A stretch of 32,460 nucleotides of DNA from Shewanella sairae (GTDB lineage: Bacteria > Pseudomonadota > Gammaproteobacteria > Enterobacterales > Shewanellaceae), in NCBI RefSeq assembly GCF_023283535.1, contig NZ_JAKILT010000059.1:1-32460 (forward strand). Reading direction: 5' to 3'. Under the pieces are notes generated by a model, which searched no databases, was not told the DNA's origin, and saw only the letters and a list, made by a program, of their open reading frames with translations. Shown in pieces: positions 23,405 through 30,667 of this stretch. The position numbers and the translations under genes were made by a program. The first letter of the stretch is position 1. Every line of letters starts with the position of its first letter.

Positions 23405-23619
23405 ATAGGCGCGCCTCTTTATTCACTAAACCTATTATCCGAAGCTATCTTAATTATGCAGCTTTAACAAGTTGACTCGGTTAAGTTAACGCTATTGGGC
23501 TAGCTATCTATTGTTATCTGCTACTTTCCTATTAGGTTCGGCAGAGTTTAGTCTTTGAAAAAGATTGTTTTTTATTTTTTCAATAGGTGAAAATATACCT
23601 ATTTAAGTATAGCGCAGTT

Positions 23620-23655
23620 AACAAAAAACGCGCTTACCAAGTGGTAAGTGCGTTT
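23620..23655 (-). terminator. Intrinsic terminator of the pst operon
   Basis: On the minus strand AAACGCACTTACC pairs with GGTAAGCGCGTTT (13 pairs, one G-T) around ACTT, followed by a run of T residues. It starts 23 bases after the pstB stop. Confidence 0.88.
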
Positions 23656-23677
23656 CTAGTGGACTTAGCTGCAAAGG

Positions 23678-24427
23678 TTAACCAAATTCACCACTTACAT
23701 AACCTCGGGTGCGCTGGTCGACAGGTTGGTTGAAGATCTGCGTCGTTTCGCCATGTTCAACCAATTCACCCATCCAGAAAAATGCGGTCTTATCTGAGAT
23801 ACGCTTAGCTTGGTTCATAGAGTGAGTCACAATAACAATAGTGAACTGTTTACGTAGTTCATCCATCAGAGCCTCAATTTTATGGGTCGCAATAGGGTCG
23901 AGTGCGCTGGTGGGCTCGTCCATTAAAATGACTTCCGGCTTCATTGCTATGGTGCGCGCAATGCAAAGGCGTTGCTGCTGGCCGCCCGATAATCCAAATG
24001 CTGGAGTATTAAGTCTTTCTTTTACTTCATCCCACAGAGCTGCGCTACGCAATGATTCTTCCACTGCTGCATCGAGGACCTGTTTATCTTTAATACCTTG
24101 GGCTTTTAAACCAAAGGCAACGTTCTCATAGATGCTCATAGGGAAAGGATTTGGCTTTTGAAACACCATACCTACGCGCATTCTTAGATGCTTTACGTCG
24201 ACATCTTGATAGATGTTGTTACCTTCAAACATCACGTCGCCATTGATCTTCACTCCTGACACTAAATCATTCATACGATTCAATGTGCGTAATAACGTTG
24301 ACTTGCCACAGCCAGATGGACCAATCAGCGCCGTTACTTGGCGAGCTGGAATGGTTAAGCAGATATCTTTTAGCGCATGGTTGTCGCCGTAAAATAGGTT
24401 TAAGTTGTTCACTTCTAGCTTATTCAT
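23678..24427 (-). CDS. pstB: PstB, phosphate ABC transporter ATPase
   Basis: This 249-residue ATP-binding subunit powers the PstSCAB high-affinity phosphate importer. Walker A is GPSGCGKST (residues 36-44), the signature is LSGGQQQRLCIARTIA (about 146-161), Walker B is VILMDEPTSALDP (about 166-178), and the H-loop is IVIVTHSMNQAKR. NRMNDLVSG and FQKPNPFPMSIYENVAFGL are specific to PstB. It is the last gene of the operon, ten bases after pstA, and is followed by a terminator. No phoU gene follows, unlike E. coli. Confidence 0.97.
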   Translation of the reverse strand: MNKLEVNNLNLFYGDNHALKDICLTIPARQVTALIGPSGCGKSTLLRTLNRMNDLVSGVKINGDVMFEGNNIYQDVDVKHLRMRVGMVFQKPNPFPMSIYENVAFGLKAQGIKDKQVLDAAVEESLRSAALWDEVKERLNTPAFGLSGGQQQRLCIARTIAMKPEVILMDEPTSALDPIATHKIEALMDELRKQFTIVIVTHSMNQAKRISDKTAFFWMGELVEHGETTQIFNQPVDQRTRGYVSGEFG

Positions 24428-24437
24428 GGAGATAACC

Positions 24438-25289
24438 TTACTTAGATGATTTATTTAAACGTGAGGCAATCACTTTGGTTGCCATGTTTAATACAAGTAC
24501 TAATACAATGAGTACTGTTGCGGTTGCGTAAGCTTGATCCCATTCGTGTTGGGTAAACAGCTCTTGGGTTAGTTTGTATAGGTGTACAGTTAGCGTGCGG
24601 CCAGATTCTAGTACCGACTCAGGGATTTGAGTAACCATACCTGCTGTTAAGAATACTGGTGCTGATTCACCAATTACGCGGCCAGTACTTAAGATAATTG
24701 AGGTCACAATGCCTGGCAGAGCACTAGGTAGGACTAAACGACAGATGGTATAGATTTTAGAGCTACCTAATGCGTAACCGCCTTCGCGATAGCTCATAGG
24801 TACAGATAGTAAGGCTTCTTCTGTCGTGCGAATTATCACTGGCAAGATAAGCATTGCTAGTGTTAGTGCGCCAGATAGAATTGAAAAGCCTAAACCTAGA
24901 GTGGTGACAAAGAACGTCATACCAAACAGGCCGTAAACAATAGATGGAATGCCTGCGAGTGACTCGGTGCAAAAACGGATAACTTTAACCACTTGGCTGC
25001 CTGGGGCTGCGTATTCAGTCAGGTAAATCGCCGTCATAATGCCGATTGGAGCGGCAAAGGCGAGTGATAAGCCCACCATATACACGGTCGAGACTATCAT
25101 TGCCCAAATACCCGATGCTTCACCTATGCGGGTATAAGCGCCAGTAATAAACTCCCAGCTTACATGGGCTAGGCCGTTACTTAAGATGTGCCATACCACC
25201 CAAAGTAAAAATAGTAGAGTGGTTGCTGCTGCGCCCCATATGGCGGCGAGTAGCAATTTATCTTGATTATCTCGTGAAAGTTTTAGCAT
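24438..25289 (-). CDS. pstA: PstA, phosphate ABC transporter permease
   Basis: This 283-residue inner-membrane permease has six predicted membrane helices. The EAA-type loop that docks PstB is in YREGGYALGSSKIYTICRLVLPSALPGI (about 172-199; key residues E174, G175, G180). ESLAGIPSIVYGLFGM (about 109-124) is a Pst permease signature. The start codon shares its A with the pstC stop (TAATG), so translation is coupled. The order pstS-pstC-pstA-pstB is complete. Confidence 0.96.
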   Translation of the reverse strand: MLKLSRDNQDKLLLAAIWGAAATTLLFLLWVVWHILSNGLAHVSWEFITGAYTRIGEASGIWAMIVSTVYMVGLSLAFAAPIGIMTAIYLTEYAAPGSQVVKVIRFCTESLAGIPSIVYGLFGMTFFVTTLGLGFSILSGALTLAMLILPVIIRTTEEALLSVPMSYREGGYALGSSKIYTICRLVLPSALPGIVTSIILSTGRVIGESAPVFLTAGMVTQIPESVLESGRTLTVHLYKLTQELFTQHEWDQAYATATVLIVLVLVLNMATKVIASRLNKSSK

Positions 25290-26194
25290 TAGTGAGCTCG
25301 CTTTCTATTTAGATAAAGTAGTGAACCGTTAAGGATGACAATAAAGGCGAGTAGCACAATGCCTGTAGAGTAAAGCGCGCTTGCATGAATCCCAGTAGCG
25401 TATGACATCTCCATCGCAATATTGGCAGTTAGGGTTCTAGCGGGTTCTAATATTGACCCTGGCATAGCTGGGGCGTTGCCCATCACCATAATAATCGCCA
25501 TGGTCTCGCCCACCGCTCGGGCTACACCAAGTGCGATACCTGTGTATATGCCGCTTCTTGCTGCAGGAATAAGCACTTTAAAGATGCTGTAAATGTGTGA
25601 AGCACCTAAAGCCAGTGCACCTTCTTTATATGTTGGTGGCAATGCTCTAAGAGAGGTTTCTGAAATAGTAATCACTGTTGGTAAAATCATTATGGCTAGC
25701 ACGATGATTCCAGCCAATATGGTGTTACCTGCGGGGATGTTAAATAGGGTTTCAATGGCTGGAACGATAATGACTAGACCAAAAAAACCATAAACTACAG
25801 ACGGAATGCCGGCGAGTAGTTCAACCGCTGGACGAATGATATTAGCCAGCCAGTTTGGAGCCAGTTCAGCAAGAAACACAGCAGTAAGGATCGCGATAGG
25901 CACACCAATGATGACCGCACCAGCTGTTGAAATTAATGATGCCACCATCATAGGTAGTAGGCCGAATAATGCAGGCGGTAACCAGTCTTTACCTAATAGC
26001 ATTTCTGACACACCCGCTTCTTTAAAGGCGGGTAGACCTTCACTAAAAACAAACCATCCAATGGTCGCAACTGAAAGTACGCCCACCATGGCGCTACATA
26101 AGAAAAGTAGATGAAAACTCATCTCTTTCCAGTCATAGGACTTAGCGGGGGCAAGCTGCAATCCTTGAGGTTGGGCTTTACTGGCTGTCGTCAT
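25289..26194 (-). CDS. pstC: PstC, phosphate ABC transporter permease
   Basis: This 301-residue permease is the partner of PstA. It has an N-terminal cytoplasmic stretch of about 25 residues, then six membrane helices. VELLAGIPSVVYGFFGLVII (about 123-142) and the ATPase-docking loop YKEGALALGASHIYSIFKVL (about 192-211) are diagnostic. AGGT precedes the ATG. An intercistronic hairpin separates it from pstS. Confidence 0.96.
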   Translation of the reverse strand: MTTASKAQPQGLQLAPAKSYDWKEMSFHLLFLCSAMVGVLSVATIGWFVFSEGLPAFKEAGVSEMLLGKDWLPPALFGLLPMMVASLISTAGAVIIGVPIAILTAVFLAELAPNWLANIIRPAVELLAGIPSVVYGFFGLVIIVPAIETLFNIPAGNTILAGIIVLAIMILPTVITISETSLRALPPTYKEGALALGASHIYSIFKVLIPAARSGIYTGIALGVARAVGETMAIIMVMGNAPAMPGSILEPARTLTANIAMEMSYATGIHASALYSTGIVLLAFIVILNGSLLYLNRKRAH

Positions 26195-26231
26195 GATTTA
26201 CCTATACATCTATTTAAAACTGAATTAATTG

Positions 26232-26259
26232 ATACAGAGGAACCGTAGTTCCTCTGTAT
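26232..26259. other. Intercistronic hairpin between pstS and pstC
   Basis: ATACAGAGGAAC pairs perfectly with GTTCCTCTGTAT (12 pairs, four-base loop), eight bases after the pstS stop. In the pst direction no T run follows, so it probably stabilises the pstS end and lowers pstCAB expression. Read on the plus strand it is followed by six T residues and could terminate antisense transcripts. Confidence 0.7.
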
Positions 26260-26267
26260 TTTTTGAA

Positions 26268-27077
26268 TTAATTAATACGGATATAACCTTCTTCAGCAAC
26301 AATGTTCTGCCCATCTTCAGAGAGGATGTATTCAATGAAGCTATTGGCGTTATCTGGTGCATTTTTATCAATCAACACAATAAATGGACGCGCAATTTGG
26401 TAGTCGCCAGTGGCGATGTTGGCATCTGTCGCCTCTACACCGTTTACATCAATAGCGCGTAAGCTATTATCGACACTGCCTAAAGAGATATAACCAATGG
26501 CATAAGGGTTGTTTGCGACGATGGTCTTGATCATACCGTTGCCATTACCCACCTGAGCGGTTGGTGAGATAGCGGTAACCTTGTGGCCGTTGATGGTGCG
26601 TTGTAGTTTCATGATTTCTTCAAATGCACCGCGAGTGCCAGAACCATTTTCACGAGTGACCACTACGATAGGGCGAGCTTCGCCACCTACTTCGCTCCAG
26701 TTTTTAATCTCACCGCGGTAAATCTTAGAGATCTGCTCTTGGGTTAGATTTTTTACTGGGTTGGCATTGTTTACTGCTGCGGCAATACCGTCACGAGCGA
26801 TAACAATCTCTTTGGTGTCGCTATTTAACTCATTGTCTTTTACGTTACGTGATGACATACCAATCATGCTGGTGCCATCTTTCGCTGCTCTGATCCCGGC
26901 TGATGAGCCAGTACTTTGCACTTCAACACTGGTTTGAGTGTTGTTTTGATAATTCTCTGCTAGCACTTCCATTACGTGGGCCACAGATGTTGAACCTGAT
27001 ACTGTTACTGTGCTTGCCTGAGCAAGTGGTGCTGTCATTAGACCTACTGCAGTTAACAAGCCAAATACTTTTTTCAT
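26268..27077 (-). CDS. pstS: PstS, periplasmic phosphate-binding protein (short form)
   Basis: The product is 269 residues from ATG 27077. A clear signal peptide (MKKVFGLLTAVGLMTAPLAQA) is followed by the mature start STVTVSGSTSV. Phosphate-contact loops are VSGSTSVAHV, GTSMIGMSSR and RENGSGTRGAFEE. It is shorter than E. coli PstS (346) and belongs to the compact form common in vibrios and Shewanella. A GTG at 27089 would add four residues. The ATG is preferred because the signal peptide then starts in the usual way and GTGGA lies upstream as the ribosome site. A Pho box lies 99 bases upstream. Confidence 0.95.
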   Translation of the reverse strand: MKKVFGLLTAVGLMTAPLAQASTVTVSGSTSVAHVMEVLAENYQNNTQTSVEVQSTGSSAGIRAAKDGTSMIGMSSRNVKDNELNSDTKEIVIARDGIAAAVNNANPVKNLTQEQISKIYRGEIKNWSEVGGEARPIVVVTRENGSGTRGAFEEIMKLQRTINGHKVTAISPTAQVGNGNGMIKTIVANNPYAIGYISLGSVDNSLRAIDVNGVEATDANIATGDYQIARPFIVLIDKNAPDNANSFIEYILSEDGQNIVAEEGYIRIN

Positions 27078-27164
27078 TACGATTTCCACTCTTATTGTTT
27101 GGTCGCTTAGATACGAGTTATTTACAAAACCAAGTTAGTGCCTCACTGGAGGCAAGCGCATTAA

Positions 27165-27193
27165 GACAGAGTTATATGACAGTTATGTGACTA
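27165..27193 (-). promoter_or_regulatory. Pho box (PhoB binding site) of the pst operon
   Basis: On the minus strand TAGTCACATAACTGTCAT (27176-27193) matches 15 of 18 positions of the Pho box. GTCACATAACT and GTCATATAACT are consecutive 11-bp units, and a third weaker unit follows to 27165. PhoB activation under phosphate limitation is inferred. Confidence 0.82.
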
Positions 27194-27630
27194 CTAATCT
27201 GAGTGACTCCCATAGAGAAGCTGACTAATTGTTTATTAGTTTTCTCTGTTTTAATCGAGCTAATGGTTTTTTGTTACATGAACAAAATTTCAGGTAGAAA
27301 TTATTAACTGATATGGGATGTTGTCGGAGTGAGCTACAGCAGGGATTTACAGGGGAATCTTGCGATATAGAGTATGTCGAGCAGAGTCTAAGTTCACTTC
27401 GGATTAAGCTAAATTTAACAATCGGCGAGACTAAATATGTTATGTTTCGGTTATTAGAACGCAGGATAAATTTATTATTAAACTTTTATGACAATATGTG
27501 TTTGCCACATATTTGTACTAATCATCAGTAACAATAATAGATGTATTCAAACAAATCTCGTTTTATTACGGCTATCCTCAATGCGTAAGCATGACTTAAT
27601 CTTACTTAAATACTAAATAAAGGTGCTTTT
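27194..27630. other. Intergenic region between pstS and the antiporter gene
   Basis: About 440 bases with no convincing gene. It contains two imperfect inverted repeats: AGAGAA...ACTAAT with ATTAGT...TTCTCT (27214-27246), and AATATGTG with CACATATT (27493-27513). A 72-codon frame at 27313-27531 has no ribosome site and an implausible composition. The antiporter has AAGG before its ATG. Confidence 0.5.
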
Positions 27631-28827
27631 ATGACGACTGAAATGGTCATGATTGGTATGTCTATTCTGGTCTTAGTTGGCATTTTGCTGCACCACCCTT
27701 CCCGAACCTTAGGTATCCCCTCGTTACTGATCTTTATGGGGGTAGGACTCATGCTGGGTAATGGTGAGTTTAACTTCGTCTATGATGATTTAGATAAAAC
27801 CGCATGGATAGGTGGGTTAGCGCTAAACATGATTGTGTTTGTCGGCGGTATTAATACCTCAACCGATAAAATTAAAGTCGCTTATAAAGAAGGTGGTGTG
27901 CTGGCTTCATTTGGAGTGTTGTTTACCACGCTGTTTTTTGCCGTCATTCTATATTGGTTGTTGGACTTTAATTTTGTTACCTGTCTTTTATTTGCAGCCA
28001 TTGTTTCATCAACTGATGCTGCCGCTGTTTTTTCAATTCTGGAATCTAAAAAGCTTAAGCTAAAAGAGCAAACCGATACCGTATTAGAGTTTGAATCGGC
28101 TACTAACGACCCAGTGGCGATGTTATTAGTGATCTTCTTAACCGATATGGCGCTTTCCAGCAGTAAGAGTGTGGTGCCTGCTGAAATAGCTATCGAATTA
28201 GTGACCCAAATTGGTGTGGCTATGGTAGTCGGTTGGTTGGTGGCTAAAGCAGCCGTATCACTACTTAATCGCATTCACCTGTCTGAGTTTGGTCTTATTC
28301 CGGTATTTGTTTTAGCCAGCTTTGTCGTGGCTACGTATGGTGCTGAAATGCTTGGCGGTAATATTTTATTGGCGTCTTATATTGCAGGTGTGGTGATAGG
28401 TAACGGTATTAAGCGAGGCCAAGCGGTTAATCAGCACTTTTTTAATAGCTTATCTTGGCTGGCTCAAGCATTGATGTTTATTGTGCTCGGCCTACAAATT
28501 TTTCCGCAGTCATTGGCCGCTGTATTTGTCAGTTCATTAGCTCCTGCACTATTACTTATGCTGGTGGCCCGTCCATTGGCAGTACAGCTGTGTTACCTGC
28601 CATTTGTTAAAGCCAGCTGGAAGAAGCGTTTATTTATCTCTGCGATTGGATTAAAAGGCGCAACACCGATTGTATTTGCACTGATCCCTGCTGCCGCTGG
28701 CGTACCTGGCTCGCTGGACATTGTGCATATGGTGTTCTTTATTGTTTTGTTTTCGGTGTTTATTCAAGGTGGGGCAATTGCTCCACTGGCGAATAAACTC
28801 GGCTTAAATAATCAAGATAAGCATTAA
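27631..28827 (+). CDS. CPA1-family cation:proton antiporter, NhaP2/CvrA-like, without the C-terminal regulatory domain
   Basis: This 398-residue inner-membrane protein has about 11-12 hydrophobic segments. Family features are HPSRTLGIPSLLIFMGVGLM (about 22-41), the SSTDAAAVFSIL block (about 126-137) and the ion-binding ESATNDPVAMLLVIFL (about 152-167), with the Asn-Asp pair typical of electroneutral CPA1 antiporters. ISAIGLKGATPIVFALIPA (about 336-354) is also conserved. E. coli CvrA/NhaP2 has 578 residues with a C-terminal RCK-type domain; here the protein ends after the last helix. The ion (K+, Na+ or both) cannot be decided. The stop overlaps the stop of the convergent DUF2061 gene by two bases. 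Confidence 0.9.
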   Translation: MTTEMVMIGMSILVLVGILLHHPSRTLGIPSLLIFMGVGLMLGNGEFNFVYDDLDKTAWIGGLALNMIVFVGGINTSTDKIKVAYKEGGVLASFGVLFTTLFFAVILYWLLDFNFVTCLLFAAIVSSTDAAAVFSILESKKLKLKEQTDTVLEFESATNDPVAMLLVIFLTDMALSSSKSVVPAEIAIELVTQIGVAMVVGWLVAKAAVSLLNRIHLSEFGLIPVFVLASFVVATYGAEMLGGNILLASYIAGVVIGNGIKRGQAVNQHFFNSLSWLAQALMFIVLGLQIFPQSLAAVFVSSLAPALLLMLVARPLAVQLCYLPFVKASWKKRLFISAIGLKGATPIVFALIPAAAGVPGSLDIVHMVFFIVLFSVFIQGGAIAPLANKLGLNNQDKH

Positions 28828-29021
28828 GCCGACACCGCCTGCATAGCATTTTTAGATTCAATGCCTTTCCATACTTTTTCATGGAAGTAAAACACGACAG
28901 TATTAACTGCGGGTTCGATTAAGGCGACTGCGCCACCAATAACAACGCTTCCGGTTAATAGGTAAGTAATTGTGAAAGCTACGCTAAAGTGCAAAATGGC
29001 AAAGGTCATGGTCTTAATCAT
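28824..29021 (-). CDS. Small DUF2061-like membrane protein behind a Fur box
   Basis: This 65-residue protein has two hydrophobic segments (FAILHFSVAFTITYLLTG at about 7-24, and VVIGGAVALIEPAVNTVVFYF at about 26-46), then FHEKVWKGIE. The T-Y-L-L-T-G and EP-x-x-N pattern with a closing HEKVW fits the uncharacterised DUF2061 membrane family. AGGAGC precedes the ATG at a good distance. A near-perfect Fur box (29050-29068) lies about 30 bases upstream, so iron repression is expected. Function is unknown. Its 3' end overlaps the convergent antiporter gene. Confidence 0.85.
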   Translation of the reverse strand: MIKTMTFAILHFSVAFTITYLLTGSVVIGGAVALIEPAVNTVVFYFHEKVWKGIESKNAMQAVSA

Positions 29022-29049
29022 AATAAGTGCTCCTATTTAAGTTGTCTTA

Positions 29050-29068
29050 AATGATAATGGTTATCATT
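29050..29068. promoter_or_regulatory. Fur box upstream of the DUF2061-like gene
   Basis: AATGATAATGGTTATCATT matches 17 of 18 defined positions of the 19-bp Fur consensus and is almost fully palindromic. The only gene it can control nearby is the small membrane protein to its left; menB on the right points towards it and ends there. Confidence 0.92.
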
Positions 29069-29135
29069 TGCAATTAAAAGAGGCTTATATAGATTAGTTT
29101 GATAGGATTTGTAGATTGGAAATAAGCTTTGGTTA

Positions 29136-29172
29136 TAAACCCATCAATATACTCAACGTATTGATGGGTTTA
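29136..29172 (-). terminator. Long hairpin after menB, probable terminator
   Basis: TAAACCCATCAATA pairs perfectly with TATTGATGGGTTTA (14 pairs, nine-base loop), 25 bases after the menB stop. The T tract is short (GGGTTTATAA), so efficiency is uncertain. Confidence 0.65.
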
Positions 29173-29196
29173 CATTAACTAGCAGGCTAACGTAAA

Positions 29197-30099
29197 TTAG
29201 TAATGCCAAGGGAATGAAGAGAAGTCTTGGTCGCGCTTTTCTAAGAAAGCATCACGGCCTTCGCGAGCTTCTTCAGTACCATAAGCCAAGCGCGTTGCTT
29301 CACCTGCAAATAACTGCTGCCCAACAAGACCATCATCCGGCAAGTTAAAGCCATACTTCAACATACGCATTGCCGTAGGTGACTTAGAGTTAATTTCTTT
29401 AGCCCACTTTAATGCTTCAACCTCTAATTCTTGATGCGGGATAGCGCGGTTAACCATGCCCATTTCAAAGGCTTCTTCGGCTGTGTAGTTAAAACCTAAG
29501 AAGAAGATTTCACGCGCGCGTTTCTGACCAATCATCTTCGCTAAGTATGCGCTGCCATAACCTGAGTCAAAGCTGCCTACATCTGGATCTGTTTGCTTAA
29601 ATACCGCGTGTTCTTTGGACGCAAGGGTTAAATCACAAACCACATGTAAACTATGGCCACCGCCTACTGCCCAGCCCGGAACCACTGCAATAACTACTTT
29701 TGGCATAAAGCGGATTAAGCGTTGTACTTCTAAGATATGTAAACGTCCCATACGCGCAACATCGGGGGTACCTTCTTCTGCACCTTCATATTTGTAGCCA
29801 TCTTTGCCGCGAATACGTTGGTCACCGCCAGCGCTGAAAGACCATTGGCCTTTAGCCGAAGGACCATTACCTGTTAAGAGCACACAACCAACGTCTGACC
29901 ATTGGCGTGCATGGTCAAGCGCGGTATAGAGTTCATCAACAGTTTTAGGGCGAAATGAGTTCAAGCAATCTGGGCGACTAATTGCGATACGCACAGTGCC
30001 CTGATCTTTGGCTCTGTGGTAGGTAACATCTTCGAAATCAAATCCAGGAACCACATCCCATAATTCGGGATCAAAAATGTCAGATACTTGTTGTGTCAT
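29197..30099 (-). CDS. menB: MenB, 1,4-dihydroxy-2-naphthoyl-CoA synthase (type II)
   Basis: This 300-residue crotonase-fold enzyme closes the naphthoquinone ring of menaquinone from o-succinylbenzoyl-CoA. The oxyanion-hole region FSAGGDQRIRG (about 88-98) and PGWAVGGGHSLHVVCDLTLA (141-160) are typical. QTDPDVGSFDSGYGSAYLAK (169-188) carries Asp171, where the E. coli enzyme has Gly and needs bicarbonate. An Asp here marks the bicarbonate-independent type, as in Mycobacterium tuberculosis. The C terminus DFSSFPWHY is also of that type. It stands alone, away from other men genes. Menaquinone matters for anaerobic respiration in Shewanella. Confidence 0.96.
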   Translation of the reverse strand: MTQQVSDIFDPELWDVVPGFDFEDVTYHRAKDQGTVRIAISRPDCLNSFRPKTVDELYTALDHARQWSDVGCVLLTGNGPSAKGQWSFSAGGDQRIRGKDGYKYEGAEEGTPDVARMGRLHILEVQRLIRFMPKVVIAVVPGWAVGGGHSLHVVCDLTLASKEHAVFKQTDPDVGSFDSGYGSAYLAKMIGQKRAREIFFLGFNYTAEEAFEMGMVNRAIPHQELEVEALKWAKEINSKSPTAMRMLKYGFNLPDDGLVGQQLFAGEATRLAYGTEEAREGRDAFLEKRDQDFSSFPWHY

Positions 30100-30156
30100 G
30101 AGCCTATAGCCTTTTACTTGGTTGAAATACCGTAATAGCTAAAGGCTAGGCTGAAT

Positions 30157-30206
30157 CAGATCTCAGGTCAATCTAGTTTATAGTTGAATCCACTAACTGA
30201 GATCTG
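30157..30206. promoter_or_regulatory. Inverted repeat upstream of menB
   Basis: CAGATCTCAG (30157-30166) and CTGAGATCTG (30197-30206) are exact inverted copies 30 bases apart, about 60-110 bases before the menB start. They flank the probable menB promoter area and could be operator half sites. No regulator is identified. Confidence 0.4.
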
Positions 30207-30228
30207 CTGCATTATATAGAAAGCAATA

Positions 30229-30579
30229 TTAAAGCTGATCGCAGATATAAGTTTGGTTTTCTTTGCTAAAGACAGAGTGCTTCTGAGCATGACTGCCACA
30301 AAAGTCTTGTTTAAACTCACTTAATGTTTGTTTTGATTGGCTGATGGCTTGCAGTGCTTGATTCTCGGTTGCTGAGAGTCGGTCGGCAATATCGCTCTTT
30401 AGTATATCGAGCGTATGGTCTACGCGCTGGATTTGGGTGCCAGTCATACTATCAAGTTTGTTCTCTGCTTGTTGAAATATCCCCTCTACTTCAGCAATTG
30501 GTTCATCCAAAGTATCCGTTTCGGTATAAAGGTAGTAAAGAATGCCACCGATTATCGCTAATATGATCCAGCCCTTCAT
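30229..30579 (-). CDS. Hypothetical membrane-anchored protein, 116 residues
   Basis: I do not recognise a family. The N terminus has a single hydrophobic anchor (WIILAIIGGILYYLY, residues 4-18). A soluble, mostly helical and Gln/Glu/Asp-rich part follows (about 25-95), and the tail has two Cys residues (DFCGSHAQ and YICDQL) that could form a disulfide if it faces the periplasm. AGGACTAAAAG precedes the ATG. It is divergent from ccoG across 88 bases and upstream of menB, but 129 bases and an inverted repeat separate it from menB. Confidence 0.75.
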   Translation of the reverse strand: MKGWIILAIIGGILYYLYTETDTLDEPIAEVEGIFQQAENKLDSMTGTQIQRVDHTLDILKSDIADRLSATENQALQAISQSKQTLSEFKQDFCGSHAQKHSVFSKENQTYICDQL

Positions 30580-30667
30580 CTTTTAGTCCTATCTAGGTGA
30601 ATAACTTGTAGTATAAGCGTTATAATAAGCTAGTTTTCTAGCAATATTAAAGCTGTAAGGCTGCAAA

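Noticed and set aside
27313..27531. 72-codon plus-strand reading frame between pstS and the antiporter
   Set aside because: It has no ribosome site, an unusual composition and no recognisable domain.
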